This document shows, piece by piece, positions 1 through 7,762 of a DNA stretch of 50,959 nt (positions are counted from its first letter, which is position 1; each line of letters starts with the position of its first letter). Under the pieces are notes generated by a model. That model saw nothing but the letters and a program-made list of their open reading frames with translations. It was not told the DNA's origin and did not search any database. Source of the DNA: Kiritimatiellia bacterium (GTDB lineage: Bacteria > Verrucomicrobiota > Kiritimatiellia > RFP12 > UBA3636); NCBI GenBank assembly GCA_017481725.1, contig JAFUOX010000062.1, forward strand, positions 1-50,959, in the 5' to 3' direction. A program made the position numbers and the translations under genes.

Positions 1-564
1 ACTATGTATTATTGGGGTGACTCAATGGATGGTGTTTTCGATGACGTAAACAATACACCAGACAACTATGATGACGATATCGCTCTAGGTGCAGGTTGGG
101 GAGACTTATATCAGACAGCAATGCACTTTGACTTTACTCCAGGCACTGGTTTTTGGATGCAGTCTGTAGCAGGTGGTGCGGTTCAGTTCTCTGGTGAAGT
201 TTCAACTGACAATACAATTACTCTTGCTGCAAACACAATGACACTAGTATGTAACACACTTCCAATGGCAATTGAGCTACAGGACATCAAGGGTATTGGT
301 CTTGGCGAAGAAGGTTCTGACATTATTCAGATTTGGGATCCTACAACACGTAAATATACAACTATGTATTATTGGGGTGACTCAATGGATGGTGTTTTCG
401 ATGACGTAAACAATACACCAGACAACTATGATGACGATATCGCTCTAGGTGCAGGTTGGGGAGACTTATATCAGACAGCTCTACACGCAGATATCGCTGT
501 AGGTCAGGGTTTTTGGATGCAGTCTGTTAAGGGTGGTACAGTTGTATTCCCTACAGCTGAATAA
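1..564 (+). CDS. Two-repeat Trp/Gly-rich protein, 5' end outside the window
   Basis: This is the C-terminal part of a protein built from two ~110-residue repeats; the frame is open from the first base, so the start lies upstream. Visible features are YYWGDSMDGVF, GAGWGDLYQ, and a closing GFWMQSV-K/A-GG turn that ends each repeat. The sequence at 1-119 is repeated without a mismatch at 361-479, so the central parts of the two repeats are identical even at synonymous positions. It belongs to the same family as the genes at 1916, 6330, 7751 and 9873 but has a different central motif. A PEP-CTERM gene follows after a hairpin. Function is unknown; a secreted or surface role is inferred only from its partner. 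Confidence 0.7.
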   Translation, partial: TMYYWGDSMDGVFDDVNNTPDNYDDDIALGAGWGDLYQTAMHFDFTPGTGFWMQSVAGGAVQFSGEVSTDNTITLAANTMTLVCNTLPMAIELQDIKGIGLGEEGSDIIQIWDPTTRKYTTMYYWGDSMDGVFDDVNNTPDNYDDDIALGAGWGDLYQTALHADIAVGQGFWMQSVKGGTVVFPTAE

Positions 565-575
565 CAAATGGATTT

Positions 576-600
576 TGAGGGAGAGGATTCCTCTCCCTCA
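576..600 (+). terminator. Intercistronic hairpin, cassette 1
   Basis: A perfect inverted repeat with 11-bp arms (TGAGGGAGAGG / CCTCTCCCTCA) and a 3-nt loop lies just after the stop of the repeat-protein gene and 43 bp before the PEP-CTERM start. Only a short TTAT follows, so it could be a partial terminator or an mRNA-stabilising stem. Confidence 0.7.
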
Positions 601-643
601 TTATAACAAACAATAATAACTAAATTAGAAAGAAAATAAAAAA

Positions 644-1186
644 ATGAAGAAATTCGTAACAATGATGGTAGTTGCTCTAGTAGCATTTTCTGCTTCTGCA
701 GCTTCTATTGACTGGGCAATGTCTCTAGGTCGTACTGGTAAACTTACTGATTCAACAGGCGCAGCTCTTAATGGCACAATCTACCTAGTTCTAGCTGACA
801 CAACATTCAATGCTACAACAGCAGAGGAGTTCGAGTCACAGCTAACAGCTGCAACACTAGGTACAGATACTGTTTCTGCAGGTAAGAACTCAGGTACTAC
901 ACTAACAGCAACAAGTGATGCACTTAAGGCTGAGTCAGAAGGCGGTTCTCAGTATAACTTTGGAATCGTAGTTTACGATGCAGCAAATGCTCAGTACTAT
1001 ATGTCTGCTTCAAATGCTGAATATGCTTATGTTGCTGGTGTTGACGATCCATCAAAGATTTCTTTCACAGCTGCACAGGCAACTGGTTCTGCAAACTGGA
1101 CTGCAACATACACAGCTGTTCCAGAGCCAACTAGCGCAATGTTGGCATTGGCTGGTGTAGTTATGTTGATTCGTCGCCGCAAGTAA
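644..1186 (+). CDS. PEP-CTERM sorting-domain protein, cassette 1
   Basis: A 180-residue secreted protein. It has an N-terminal signal peptide (MKKFVTMMVVALVAFSASA), a Thr/Ser/Ala-rich body of about 130 residues, and a C-terminus reading VPEPTSAMLALAGVVM followed by three Arg and a Lys. That layout (PEP motif, hydrophobic helix, basic tail) is the PEP-CTERM sorting signal, which exosortase is known to process in Gram-negative bacteria. The start follows the leader TAAATTAGAAAGAAA, which is conserved upstream of the PEP-CTERM genes of four cassettes. The body is more diverged than in its paralogues at 1290, 7073 and 9247. No exosortase gene is in the window. Confidence 0.85.
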   Translation: MKKFVTMMVVALVAFSASAASIDWAMSLGRTGKLTDSTGAALNGTIYLVLADTTFNATTAEEFESQLTAATLGTDTVSAGKNSGTTLTATSDALKAESEGGSQYNFGIVVYDAANAQYYMSASNAEYAYVAGVDDPSKISFTAAQATGSANWTATYTAVPEPTSAMLALAGVVMLIRRRK

Positions 1187-1221
1187 TTGTGGCAGAGTAC
1201 AACATACTCACATAACTTAAA

Positions 1222-1261
1222 AACAATAAAACCACTCTCTTGCGAGGGTGGTTTTATTGTT
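1222..1261. terminator. Bidirectional intrinsic terminator
   Basis: Perfect inverted repeat AACAATAAAACCAC / GTGGTTTTATTGTT around a CTCTTGCGAG centre, between convergent PEP-CTERM genes. A/T tracts on both sides let it work in both directions. An identical element lies at 9179-9218. Confidence 0.9.
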
Positions 1262-1289
1262 TATATATTTGCTGTAATCAGCAAGTCGC

Positions 1290-1865
1290 TTACTTACGAC
1301 GGCGGATTAGCATTGCAACGCCTGCTAGAGCTAGCATAGCAGAAGCTGGCTCTGGAACAGCAACTGCCTTGTACCAACCGCCACCTGCTTTAACTGCATC
1401 ACCATCTGTAACTGTTGTCTGTGTTGCAAAATCGAATGCGAATGCAGCGTCATCTAACACAGTTGAACCATCTGCGGCTAGACCAGAAACAGTATAAACT
1501 GTTGATGAGAAGTTGTACCATGTGTCTGTGCCATCATTATATGTGATGAACATACCGTAGTTCTGACCATTTGCTACAGATGCTGAATCATATGTGCCTT
1601 TAATCTTACCTTTATTAGAAGCAAGACCAGTTGATGTATTTGCCTTGTTTGCAACAGCAGATGGAGTCTGCATTATACCTTCAACAACAGATGCCTCTAA
1701 AGAAGAACCTGTTAGAAGAACTAGATAACCAATAGCACCATTTGTTGTTGTAATAGTGGTCCCGCCAAATACTACTTTAGATGCACCTGCTCCCCAGTCA
1801 AATGAACCGGCGTAAGCAGAAACTGCTACTAAAGCAAGAACCATTAGTGTTACGATTTTTTTCAT
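1290..1865 (-). CDS. PEP-CTERM sorting-domain protein, cassette 2
   Basis: A 191-residue secreted protein with signal peptide (MKKIVTLMVLALVAVSAYA), a conserved body containing NGQNYGMFITY, DTWYNFSSTVYTVSGL and GGWYKAV, and the sorting tail VPEPASAMLALAGVAM plus RRRK. It is a close paralogue of the products at 7073 and 9247. It lies downstream of its repeat-protein partner (1916-2584) on the same strand. The start is supported by the conserved AAATTAGAAAGAAAT leader just upstream. Surface anchoring or secretion through an exosortase pathway is inferred from the tail. Confidence 0.88.
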   Translation of the reverse strand: MKKIVTLMVLALVAVSAYAGSFDWGAGASKVVFGGTTITTTNGAIGYLVLLTGSSLEASVVEGIMQTPSAVANKANTSTGLASNKGKIKGTYDSASVANGQNYGMFITYNDGTDTWYNFSSTVYTVSGLAADGSTVLDDAAFAFDFATQTTVTDGDAVKAGGGWYKAVAVPEPASAMLALAGVAMLIRRRK

Positions 1866-1900
1866 TGTATTATTTCTTTCTAATTTAGTTGTTTGTTAAG

Positions 1901-1925
1901 CACAAAGTATATTACTTACTTTGTG
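1901..1925 (-). terminator. Intercistronic hairpin, cassette 2
   Basis: Inverted repeat CACAAAGTA / TACTTTGTG overlaps the last codons of the repeat-protein gene, upstream of the PEP-CTERM gene. Equivalent stems are found in the other cassettes. Confidence 0.65.
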
Positions 1926-2584
1926 AAAGTAACTGTACCTGCTGTTGGAGAATCAAACCAAAAACCTTGTCCGACCTTTAGTGTAATTTTAGCAAGATCT
2001 GAGAAGTCGTTTAGTAACCAAGAATTATTCCACTCTGGAGCTTCATTATTTGTGCCATCATCAGCATCTAGCCAACCATATGTTTGATAACCAGTACCAG
2101 TCCATACACGTAATTTTGTTTGATATTCTCCATCATCATCAAGACCTGCTAAATCGCACTTAATATTTTGAATAGAGATTGTTGTTGGGAATGGGTTTGC
2201 AATCATGTTTAAACCTTGAACAACATCAATTGTATAAGTATCATTATTATTTACTTCACCTGCAAGAGTGATTGTTCCAACTTGCCCTACTGAAATCCAA
2301 ACACCTTTACCTAATTCCATATTTTCAATAGCAATATCGGAAAAGTCATTCAATAACCATGTGTTATTCCAATCAGGCGCTTCGTTATTTGTACCATCAT
2401 CAGCATCTAGCCAACCATATGTTTGATAACCAGTACCAGTCCATACACGTAATTTTGTTTGATATTCTCCATCATCATCAAGACCAAGTAAGTCAGAACC
2501 ATCAATAATAAAGTCATTAATATCTTTTGTTGATGCACCAACATTCAAAAATTGTGAGCCTATCATGTTCAAGCCCTCTGCCAA
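1916..2584 (-). CDS. Two-repeat Trp/Gly-rich protein, cassette 2; 5' end apparently missing
   Basis: At least 222 residues in two repeats. Each runs GLNMI-A/G-x(2)-F, then LDDDGEYQTKLRVWTGTGY, GWLDADDGTNNEAP, WLLNDFSD and a closing G-x(2)-WF/VW turn. A 92-nt stretch is identical between the repeats (2055-2146 and 2394-2485). The earliest usable start is a TTG at 2584 with no signal peptide. Coding similarity to the paralogues continues upstream (AASAADVTSDNVVGYTKIQL), but the frame closes at a TAA at 2663-2665 without an ATG. It is therefore either a 5'-truncated copy or uses an unusual start. Function is unknown. Confidence 0.6.
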   Translation of the reverse strand: MAEGLNMIGSQFLNVGASTKDINDFIIDGSDLLGLDDDGEYQTKLRVWTGTGYQTYGWLDADDGTNNEAPDWNNTWLLNDFSDIAIENMELGKGVWISVGQVGTITLAGEVNNNDTYTIDVVQGLNMIANPFPTTISIQNIKCDLAGLDDDGEYQTKLRVWTGTGYQTYGWLDADDGTNNEAPEWNNSWLLNDFSDLAKITLKVGQGFWFDSPTAGTVTFTK

Positions 2585-2687
2585 CTGAATCTTTGTATAT
2601 CCAACGACGTTGTCGGATGTTACGTCTGCTGCGCTTGCGGCAGGGATATTTTTGGGGGCATATTACTCAATTGTACACACATAAGAC

Positions 2688-2768
2688 TTGACTGCCAATT
2701 AGAGCTATGATACTATTTGTTACAAATCACCCACAAAGCATTAATGTTTTTGGGTAATTACAAACAAG
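2688..2768 (+). promoter_or_regulatory. Sigma-70-type promoter and operator-like inverted repeat for abiE module 1
   Basis: TTGACT (2688-2693) and TACTAT (2711-2716) are 17 bp apart. Immediately downstream, TTTGTTACAAATCACCCA (2716-2733) and TGGGTAATTACAAACAAG (2751-2768) form an imperfect inverted repeat (14 of 18 positions pair). AbiEi antitoxins are known to repress their own operons by binding inverted repeats, so this is a plausible operator. Confidence 0.55.
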
Positions 2769-2784
2769 TATTGAAGAGAAAAAT

Positions 2785-3327
2785 ATGGTAAAAACATACT
2801 CCGAATGTATTAGAGAATATGGCTCAGCAAGAAAAATTGCATATCTTATAAAAGAGGAAAAATTGTTTCGTCTTGAACGAGGATTATATTCAACTGAAAA
2901 ATATGAACATTTGATAGTCATGGTTAATAAACGCTATCCCCAAGCCGTCGTTTCTATGCATAGTGCTTTTTATTATAATAATCTAACTGATGTTGTCCCA
3001 AATTGCTTACACATTGCAACTGCAAGAAATTCTACAAAGATTAACGACAAAAGAATTTGTCAGCATTTTATTCCTGAAAATACTCTTAATATTGGAGTTA
3101 CAAATTTAATACGAAATGGTATTGTTATCCGAACTTACGATCTTGAGAGGCTTTGTATTGATTTAATGAAAAATCGTACAAAGTTACCCTATGATTTATA
3201 TAAAGAGGTAGTGCTCTCTCTCCGTAACCGTGTGCATGAAATATATCCAGCAAAAATAGATGATTATTTAGATGCGTTCCCATATAGACAGAAACTGCAT
3301 GATTTGATCGAAAAGGAAATTTTCTAA
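2785..3327 (+). CDS. abiEi: AbiEi-type antitoxin/autorepressor, module 1
   Basis: A 180-residue protein of the type IV toxin-antitoxin AbiEi family. The first ~50 residues look like the winged-helix DNA-binding domain (ARKIAYLIKEEKLFRLERGLYST), followed by the family core (AVVSMHSAFYYNNLTD, TYDLERLCIDLM). AbiEi proteins neutralise the AbiEii nucleotidyltransferase without binding it and repress the operon. The TAA overlaps the ATG of the next gene by one base, so the two are probably translationally coupled. Family assignment comes from motif pattern and gene pairing. Confidence 0.85.
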   Translation: MVKTYSECIREYGSARKIAYLIKEEKLFRLERGLYSTEKYEHLIVMVNKRYPQAVVSMHSAFYYNNLTDVVPNCLHIATARNSTKINDKRICQHFIPENTLNIGVTNLIRNGIVIRTYDLERLCIDLMKNRTKLPYDLYKEVVLSLRNRVHEIYPAKIDDYLDAFPYRQKLHDLIEKEIF

Positions 3328-4133
3328 TGATTAATTTTAAGGACACTATTAACCAATTATTGAGTACAGGCTTCCGCGAGGACAATGTCGAAGAAAAGCT
3401 ATCTCAAGATATTATCATTAAAGCACTAGCTGAATGTGGACTAAAAGAAAATCTAACAATAAAAGGCGGTGTGGTTATGTCTAACATCACAAATGACATT
3501 CGTAGAACCACCTTGGATATAGATATTGATTTTATTAAATTTTCTTTGTCTGATGCAACCATTAGGGATTTAGTTGAAAGAATGAATTGCATTGAGGGAA
3601 TTTCTATTTCAATTATTGGTGATATAGTAGAACTCAAACAACATGATTATCACGGGAAAAGGGTGTTCTTATCTTTACAAGACAAATATGGGAATGTTAT
3701 TGAAACAAAGATGGATATTGGGGTGCATACTATCCCAGAGGCACAACAAGTTGAAATTCCTTTTCAAATGCTATCTATAAACTATGAAACGGTAACTCTT
3801 TTTGCTAATACTAATGAGCAGATTTTTGTAGAAAAGCTTAAAAGCCTTTTACGTCTTGGTGCTATCTCAAATCGTGCAAAGGATGTAGATGACATGATTT
3901 TCTTAAGTGAACGAATAAATCGCAAAGATTTGCTCGCCTTAATCAAAGTATATATTTATAACGACACTAGAATGCTTGAGAATAATATCGATGAAATAAT
4001 TAGCCGAGTTTCTAAAGTTTTTTCTGATAAAAATTATTTAGCACGCCTTTCTCACCGAAGGTCTAATTGGTTAGAAATAGAGCCCCAGGAAGCAACAAAA
4101 AGGTTATTGGAGTTTCTCCGTAGTTTAAAATAA
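3327..4133 (+). CDS. abiEii: AbiEii-type nucleotidyltransferase toxin, module 1
   Basis: A 268-residue protein of the AbiEii/DUF1814 nucleotidyltransferase family. The signature KGGVVMSN...RRTTLDIDIDF (residues ~47-70) contains the GG turn and the DxD metal-binding pair expected of the catalytic site. Family members inactivate growth by NTP-dependent modification, reported for related toxins as addition of nucleotides to tRNA. It is cotranscribed with the antitoxin at 2785 and serves as an abortive-infection or plasmid-stability module. It lies between two secreted-protein cassettes, pointing to insertion into that array. Confidence 0.87.
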   Translation: MINFKDTINQLLSTGFREDNVEEKLSQDIIIKALAECGLKENLTIKGGVVMSNITNDIRRTTLDIDIDFIKFSLSDATIRDLVERMNCIEGISISIIGDIVELKQHDYHGKRVFLSLQDKYGNVIETKMDIGVHTIPEAQQVEIPFQMLSINYETVTLFANTNEQIFVEKLKSLLRLGAISNRAKDVDDMIFLSERINRKDLLALIKVYIYNDTRMLENNIDEIISRVSKVFSDKNYLARLSHRRSNWLEIEPQEATKRLLEFLRSLK

Positions 4134-4163
4134 AGAAGCGAACACACCCCACGTTTGCTTGCT

Positions 4164-4229
4164 GCACCAATTTTTATGCCTATAAAAACGAAAAAGCCAC
4201 CATCGCAATAGTGTGGTTTTATTGTTTAT
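4164..4229. repeat. Inverted fragment of cassette 3' flank with hybrid terminator
   Basis: The sequence at 4164-4201 is the reverse complement of 7695-7732 with one extra A. Directly after it comes GTGTGGTTTTATTGTTTAT, which resembles one arm of the terminators at 1222 and 9179. AAGCCAC and GTGTGGTT can pair, so it may terminate abiE module 1. It looks like a scar of cassette DNA left when the AbiE modules entered. Confidence 0.6.
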
Positions 4230-4268
4230 ACTGAAAAGTTTACGAGGAAGCCAATTTTAAGGATATAC

Positions 4269-4375
4269 CAAATCGCCTATTCGTATACATATCTACGGAA
4301 TATGTATACAAAATCGCCTTTTCGTATACATATCTACAGAATATGTATACAAAATCGCCTTTTCGTATACATATT
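4269..4375. repeat. 41-bp tandem repeat, 2.6 copies, each with an internal palindrome
   Basis: Units begin at 4269, 4310 and 4351 (last one partial). Each contains GTATACATAT and ATATGTATAC as inverted arms around CTACRG, and a spacer reading AAAATCGCCTTTTC or nearly so. It lies between the 3' ends of two convergent AbiE modules. It could be a binding-site array or a transcription barrier. Confidence 0.85.
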
Positions 4376-4435
4376 AAAACTTTAGCTACAAATTTCTTGA
4401 TGATTTACAAGTAGATTAACGAGCTTTGCGAAAAT

Positions 4436-5335
4436 TTAAAATAGAATTTCTTTTAGACGATTAGCTTGCTGATTAAATTTTTCTTTGTTATTTTCTTTCA
4501 ACGTTTGCAAATTTTTAATTTTCCATAATATACTTGGATATTGGTCTAAATTATGTATTGGGCTAGAAGACAAGTCGGCTTCTAGTTGAACAAAATCTAT
4601 GAGAAATTTTCTGTCTGAAATAGATAATGCAATATTTATATTTTTAACTAAATCAATAAATGTTTGCTCTGCATGAGAAAAATCATATTTTTCAGAAGTC
4701 ATACCTATAAACTCATTCTCAAAAACATTTTCTTTTAATTGCATATTAGGAGACAGCATTTCATGAATAGGTCTATTACTTGACAACAAGAAAAATATAA
4801 ATCCATTTTTTATTTCTTCAGTAATGCCTCCTAAATTAAACATATTGTAAATATCAAATAAATCACGAGGATGTTGACGATCTAACGCAGCGCATATTTT
4901 CCCTCCCCAAAGTTCTGCTGGTGAAGCGATATTTGCTTTTGCAAAACCAAATAGGTTTTCTGCTTTTTCACAAATTGGCATTATTTTGGGTTCATATAAA
5001 TGGCCTCGTAATGTGTAATTAGGTTCAATCTTAATTTCTGCTTTTCCGTTTGAACAAAAAATCTTTTGTTCAGTATTTTTTGATTTTGTTACTTTCAATC
5101 CTAAACTACTTAATCTTTTGCATATTCTATCTAAGGAAGAATAGATATTTGTGTAAGTCGTATTTCTATCTTCTATAGGTAAATACATTAAATCAATATC
5201 AACAGACAAGCGAGGAAGATTTAATAAAAACAAATTTATTGCAGTACCCCCTTTGATAGCAAAACACTTTTCTTCTCTAATTGCTGGGAAGCACTTTATA
5301 AGCAATTTAACTTGTTGATCGTATTTTGAAAGCAT
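4436..5335 (-). CDS. abiEii: AbiEii-type nucleotidyltransferase toxin, module 2
   Basis: A 299-residue protein with the signature KGGTAINLFLLNLPRLSVDIDL (shown in part; residues ~28-49), which holds the GG turn and the DxD catalytic pair of AbiEii/DUF1814 toxins. Further on, SPAELWGGKICAALDRQHPRD matches the conserved second half of the longer subfamily. It differs clearly from the module 1 toxin, so the two modules were probably acquired separately. The antitoxin gene ends two bases upstream of this start. The two toxin genes converge on the 41-bp repeat. Confidence 0.88.
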   Translation of the reverse strand: MLSKYDQQVKLLIKCFPAIREEKCFAIKGGTAINLFLLNLPRLSVDIDLMYLPIEDRNTTYTNIYSSLDRICKRLSSLGLKVTKSKNTEQKIFCSNGKAEIKIEPNYTLRGHLYEPKIMPICEKAENLFGFAKANIASPAELWGGKICAALDRQHPRDLFDIYNMFNLGGITEEIKNGFIFFLLSSNRPIHEMLSPNMQLKENVFENEFIGMTSEKYDFSHAEQTFIDLVKNINIALSISDRKFLIDFVQLEADLSSSPIHNLDQYPSILWKIKNLQTLKENNKEKFNQQANRLKEILF

Positions 5336-5337
5336 TA

Positions 5338-6084
5338 TTATTCTCCTAATTTCTCAACAATTATATTGAATTGTCTATCATAAACGCCTGTCTTATCTAT
5401 AATTCTTACACTTGAACCCAAATTTATTTTACTAATATCTAGTGAATCATACCAATCGTGTTTTGTTTTCGATGCAAGATATAAAAATAAACGTTTTACC
5501 TTTATGGATTTGCATTGAGTTAGTAATTCTATAAGCAAACGAGGTCGCAATGTAGGCAATAATTCTAGTATTTGATATGCCTCAACTGTAGAAGTTTTTT
5601 GCGGAACAGCATATAGCATTTCTAAAAATGCTCTTTCTGGTGTAGATATAAATATTTTACAATTATTTTCTACCCATTCTTCCAGTCCGATGGCTTTAGG
5701 TAAAAAATCTGTATATGTTAAATCTATCTGATTTTTAAAGGTTCTTTTAAACCACAACGGTATATTCGTTTTTGTAGTGACAAAAAGTTCGCTTTGGGGT
5801 TTTACAAATGAAAGATAATGTGCGACATTAAATCTTTGAGACAATGTTGTTTTACCCCCAAAATGAACAGATAAATTTGCTTGTGTTTGCAATGCTTCTA
5901 CTGCAAAATCTAATTGCGGAATTGTGTCATTTTTTATAAACGCACCATTCCCTAATGACGAAATCCATCCATTGTTTTTATATGAATGGGTTATTTTCCG
6001 ATTTATGCCTTGTTTTTCTAACCACTTTGTAAGAAAAACCTTATTCGGAGATGTATTAAAAAGTAATTTTTTAAATTTAGACAT
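5338..6084 (-). CDS. abiEi: AbiEi-type antitoxin, module 2
   Basis: A 248-residue protein resembling the longer AbiEi subfamily. An N-terminal winged-helix-like region (LTKWLEKQGINRKITHSYKN, GWISSLGNGAFIK) is followed by a core with SVHFGGKTTLSQ, ISTPERAFLEMLYAVP and LLTQCKSIKVKRLFLYLA. Its role would be repression of the operon and protection from the AbiEii protein encoded two bases downstream. The start has a purine-rich AAGGGGATATT just upstream. Confidence 0.8.
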   Translation of the reverse strand: MSKFKKLLFNTSPNKVFLTKWLEKQGINRKITHSYKNNGWISSLGNGAFIKNDTIPQLDFAVEALQTQANLSVHFGGKTTLSQRFNVAHYLSFVKPQSELFVTTKTNIPLWFKRTFKNQIDLTYTDFLPKAIGLEEWVENNCKIFISTPERAFLEMLYAVPQKTSTVEAYQILELLPTLRPRLLIELLTQCKSIKVKRLFLYLASKTKHDWYDSLDISKINLGSSVRIIDKTGVYDRQFNIIVEKLGE

Positions 6085-6239
6085 AATATCCCCTTTTGTT
6101 TATAAGTATTTAATCACAATTTATGTGAAAAATCAAATACATTGTTTTATTTTATCCTATATTTGTCGCACTTTTTTAGACATATACAATTAATAATAAA
6201 ATAAGTTCTACTCAAGCTTTTAATAAACTAACTCCTTAA
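6085..6239 (-). promoter_or_regulatory. Promoter region of abiE module 2 with small operator-like palindrome
   Basis: Upstream of the antitoxin start, an inverted repeat TCACA-N5-TGTGA (6114-6128) sits between a TTGATT-like and a TAAATA-like hexamer on the minus strand. It could be the antitoxin's operator. No other gene is visible in this gap. Confidence 0.35.
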
Positions 6240-6329
6240 AACTTATTTTTACCCTTTATAGATCATCTGTTTTACACCCCCAAAAATATCTTTGCCGCAA
6301 GCGCAGCCGAAGTAACATCCAACAATGTT

Positions 6330-7019
6330 GTGGGCTATACAAAGATTGACTTGGCTGAGGGCTTTAACCTAATCGGTTCTCAGTTCCTAGAGGTTGGTGC
6401 AACAGTTAAAGATGTAAATGATTTCATCTATGATGGCTCTGCACTTCTAGGTCTTGATGATGAATGGGCATACCAAACAACAATGCGTGTTTGGACAGGT
6501 AATGGTTATGATATTTATGGTTGGCTAGATGGTGATGATGGTACAGCAAATGAAATGCCAGAGTGGAATAACACATGGTTGCTAGAAGACTTCTCAGATG
6601 TAGCTGCAGAAGACATGGATCTAGGCAAGGGTGTTTGGATTGTAACAAAGAAGGCAGGTACAATCACTGTATTGGGCGAAGTTGCAACTGGGGACACATA
6701 TACAGTTTATGTAGTTGAAGGCTTCAACCTAATCGCAAACCCATTCCCATGTGAGATTTCTGTTCAGAACATTAAGTGCGACCTTGATGGTCTAGATGCT
6801 GAATGGGCTTATCAGACAACAATGCGTCTATGGACAGGTAATGGTTATGATATCTTTGGTTGGCTAGATAGTGAAGACGGTACAGCAAATGAAATGCCAG
6901 AGTGGAATAATTCTTGGTTGTTAGAGGACTTCTCAGACCTAGCATCTGCAAAGCTAAAAGTTGGCGAAGCAATTTGGTTTATCGCTCCAACAGCTGGTAC
7001 AGTTACTTTCACAAAGTAA
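6330..7019 (+). CDS. Two-repeat Trp/Gly-rich protein, cassette 3; 5' end apparently missing
   Basis: At least 229 residues in two repeats. Key segments are GFNLIGSQFLEVG / GFNLIANPFPCE, EWAYQTTMR-x-WTGNGYDI, GTANEMPEWNN, WLLEDFSD and a final W-x(5)-AGT turn. The listed start is a GTG at 6330. The paralogue-conserved stretch AASAAEVTSNNVVGYTKIDL begins earlier (from about 6294), and the frame is open back to a TAA at 6237-6239, but there is no ATG and no signal peptide in it. A PEP-CTERM gene follows after 53 bp. The two repeats carry matching central motifs that differ from those of the sister genes. Confidence 0.6.
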   Translation: MGYTKIDLAEGFNLIGSQFLEVGATVKDVNDFIYDGSALLGLDDEWAYQTTMRVWTGNGYDIYGWLDGDDGTANEMPEWNNTWLLEDFSDVAAEDMDLGKGVWIVTKKAGTITVLGEVATGDTYTVYVVEGFNLIANPFPCEISVQNIKCDLDGLDAEWAYQTTMRLWTGNGYDIFGWLDSEDGTANEMPEWNNSWLLEDFSDLASAKLKVGEAIWFIAPTAGTVTFTK

Positions 7020-7034
7020 GCAGTTTACTTTGTG
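7010..7034 (+). terminator. Intercistronic hairpin, cassette 3
   Basis: Inverted repeat CACAAAGTAA / TTACTTTGTG with a 5-nt loop. The left arm contains the stop codon of the repeat-protein gene, and a short T-tract follows. Confidence 0.7.
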
Positions 7035-7072
7035 TTTAAAATAAAACAATAAATTAGAAAGAAATAAATACA

Positions 7073-7645
7073 ATGAAAAAGTTCATTACAATGATGGTTG
7101 TTGCTCTAGTAGCAGTTTCTGCTTCTGCAGCATCTTTCTCTTGGGGTACAGGCACAACATCAGTGTCTTTCGATGGCACAAAAATTACAACAGCTAACGG
7201 TGCTATGGGTTACCTAGTTCTTCTAACAGGTACATCTCTAGAGGCATCTGTTATTGAGGATGCAATCTCTGCACCTTCTTATGTAAGCTCTAAGGCTAAC
7301 ACATCAACAGGTCTTGCAGCTACCAAGGGTCGTATTGCTGGTCAGTATGAGTCTTCTGATATTGCTAATGGTCAGAACTATGGTATGTTCATCACATATA
7401 GCGATGGTACAGACACATGGTACAACTTCTCATCAACAGTTTACACAGTATCTGGTCTAGCTGATGCTACATCTTCTCTAGAAGCTGCTGTATTCACATT
7501 TGACTTCACAACTCAGAATGAAGTTTCAAATGGCGATGCTATCACAGCAGGCAAGGGCTGGTACAAGGCTGTTGCAGTTCCAGAGCCAGCATCAGCTATG
7601 CTAGCTCTAGCAGGCGTTGCAATGCTAATCCGCCGTCGTAAGTAA
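7073..7645 (+). CDS. PEP-CTERM sorting-domain protein, cassette 3
   Basis: A 190-residue protein with signal peptide (MKKFITMMVVALVAVSASA), body motifs NGAMGYLVLLTGTSLEASV, NGQNYGMFITYSDGTDTWY and GKGWYKAVAV, and the PEP tail VPEPASAMLALAGVAM plus RRRK. It is nearly identical in its C-terminal two thirds to the product of 9247, which suggests recent duplication or gene conversion. The conserved TAAATTAGAAAGAAAT leader precedes the start. It is predicted to be exported and processed by an exosortase encoded elsewhere. Confidence 0.9.
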   Translation: MKKFITMMVVALVAVSASAASFSWGTGTTSVSFDGTKITTANGAMGYLVLLTGTSLEASVIEDAISAPSYVSSKANTSTGLAATKGRIAGQYESSDIANGQNYGMFITYSDGTDTWYNFSSTVYTVSGLADATSSLEAAVFTFDFTTQNEVSNGDAITAGKGWYKAVAVPEPASAMLALAGVAMLIRRRK

Positions 7646-7676
7646 GCGACCCGCTGATTACAGCAAACTAATTCAT

Positions 7677-7705
7677 AAAGCCATCCTCGATTGGGGGTGG
7701 CTTTT
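7677..7705 (+). terminator. Intrinsic terminator after cassette 3
   Basis: AAAGCCATCC pairs with GGGTGGCTTTT across a short loop and is followed by T-rich sequence, 31 bp after the PEP-CTERM stop. Confidence 0.7.
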
Positions 7706-7715
7706 CGTTTTTATA

Positions 7716-7762
7716 GGCATAAAAATTGGTGCAAAAACACACCAATTTTTGTGCCTTTTTTA
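7716..7762 (+). terminator. Strong intrinsic terminator immediately upstream of cassette 4
   Basis: GGCATAAAAATTGGTG (7716-7731) pairs with CACCAATTTTTGTGCC (7740-7755), with one G-T wobble, and is followed by TTTTTTAT. It ends where the conserved 5' part of the next repeat-protein gene begins, so any transcript of that gene must start within a few bases or read through. Confidence 0.8.

Noticed and set aside
4269..4375. CRISPR array
   Set aside because: Units are directly adjacent with no unique spacers and there are no cas genes.
7691..7750. TTG start giving a longer N-terminus for the cassette 4 repeat protein
   Set aside because: The extra codons run through two terminator hairpins and encode no signal peptide.
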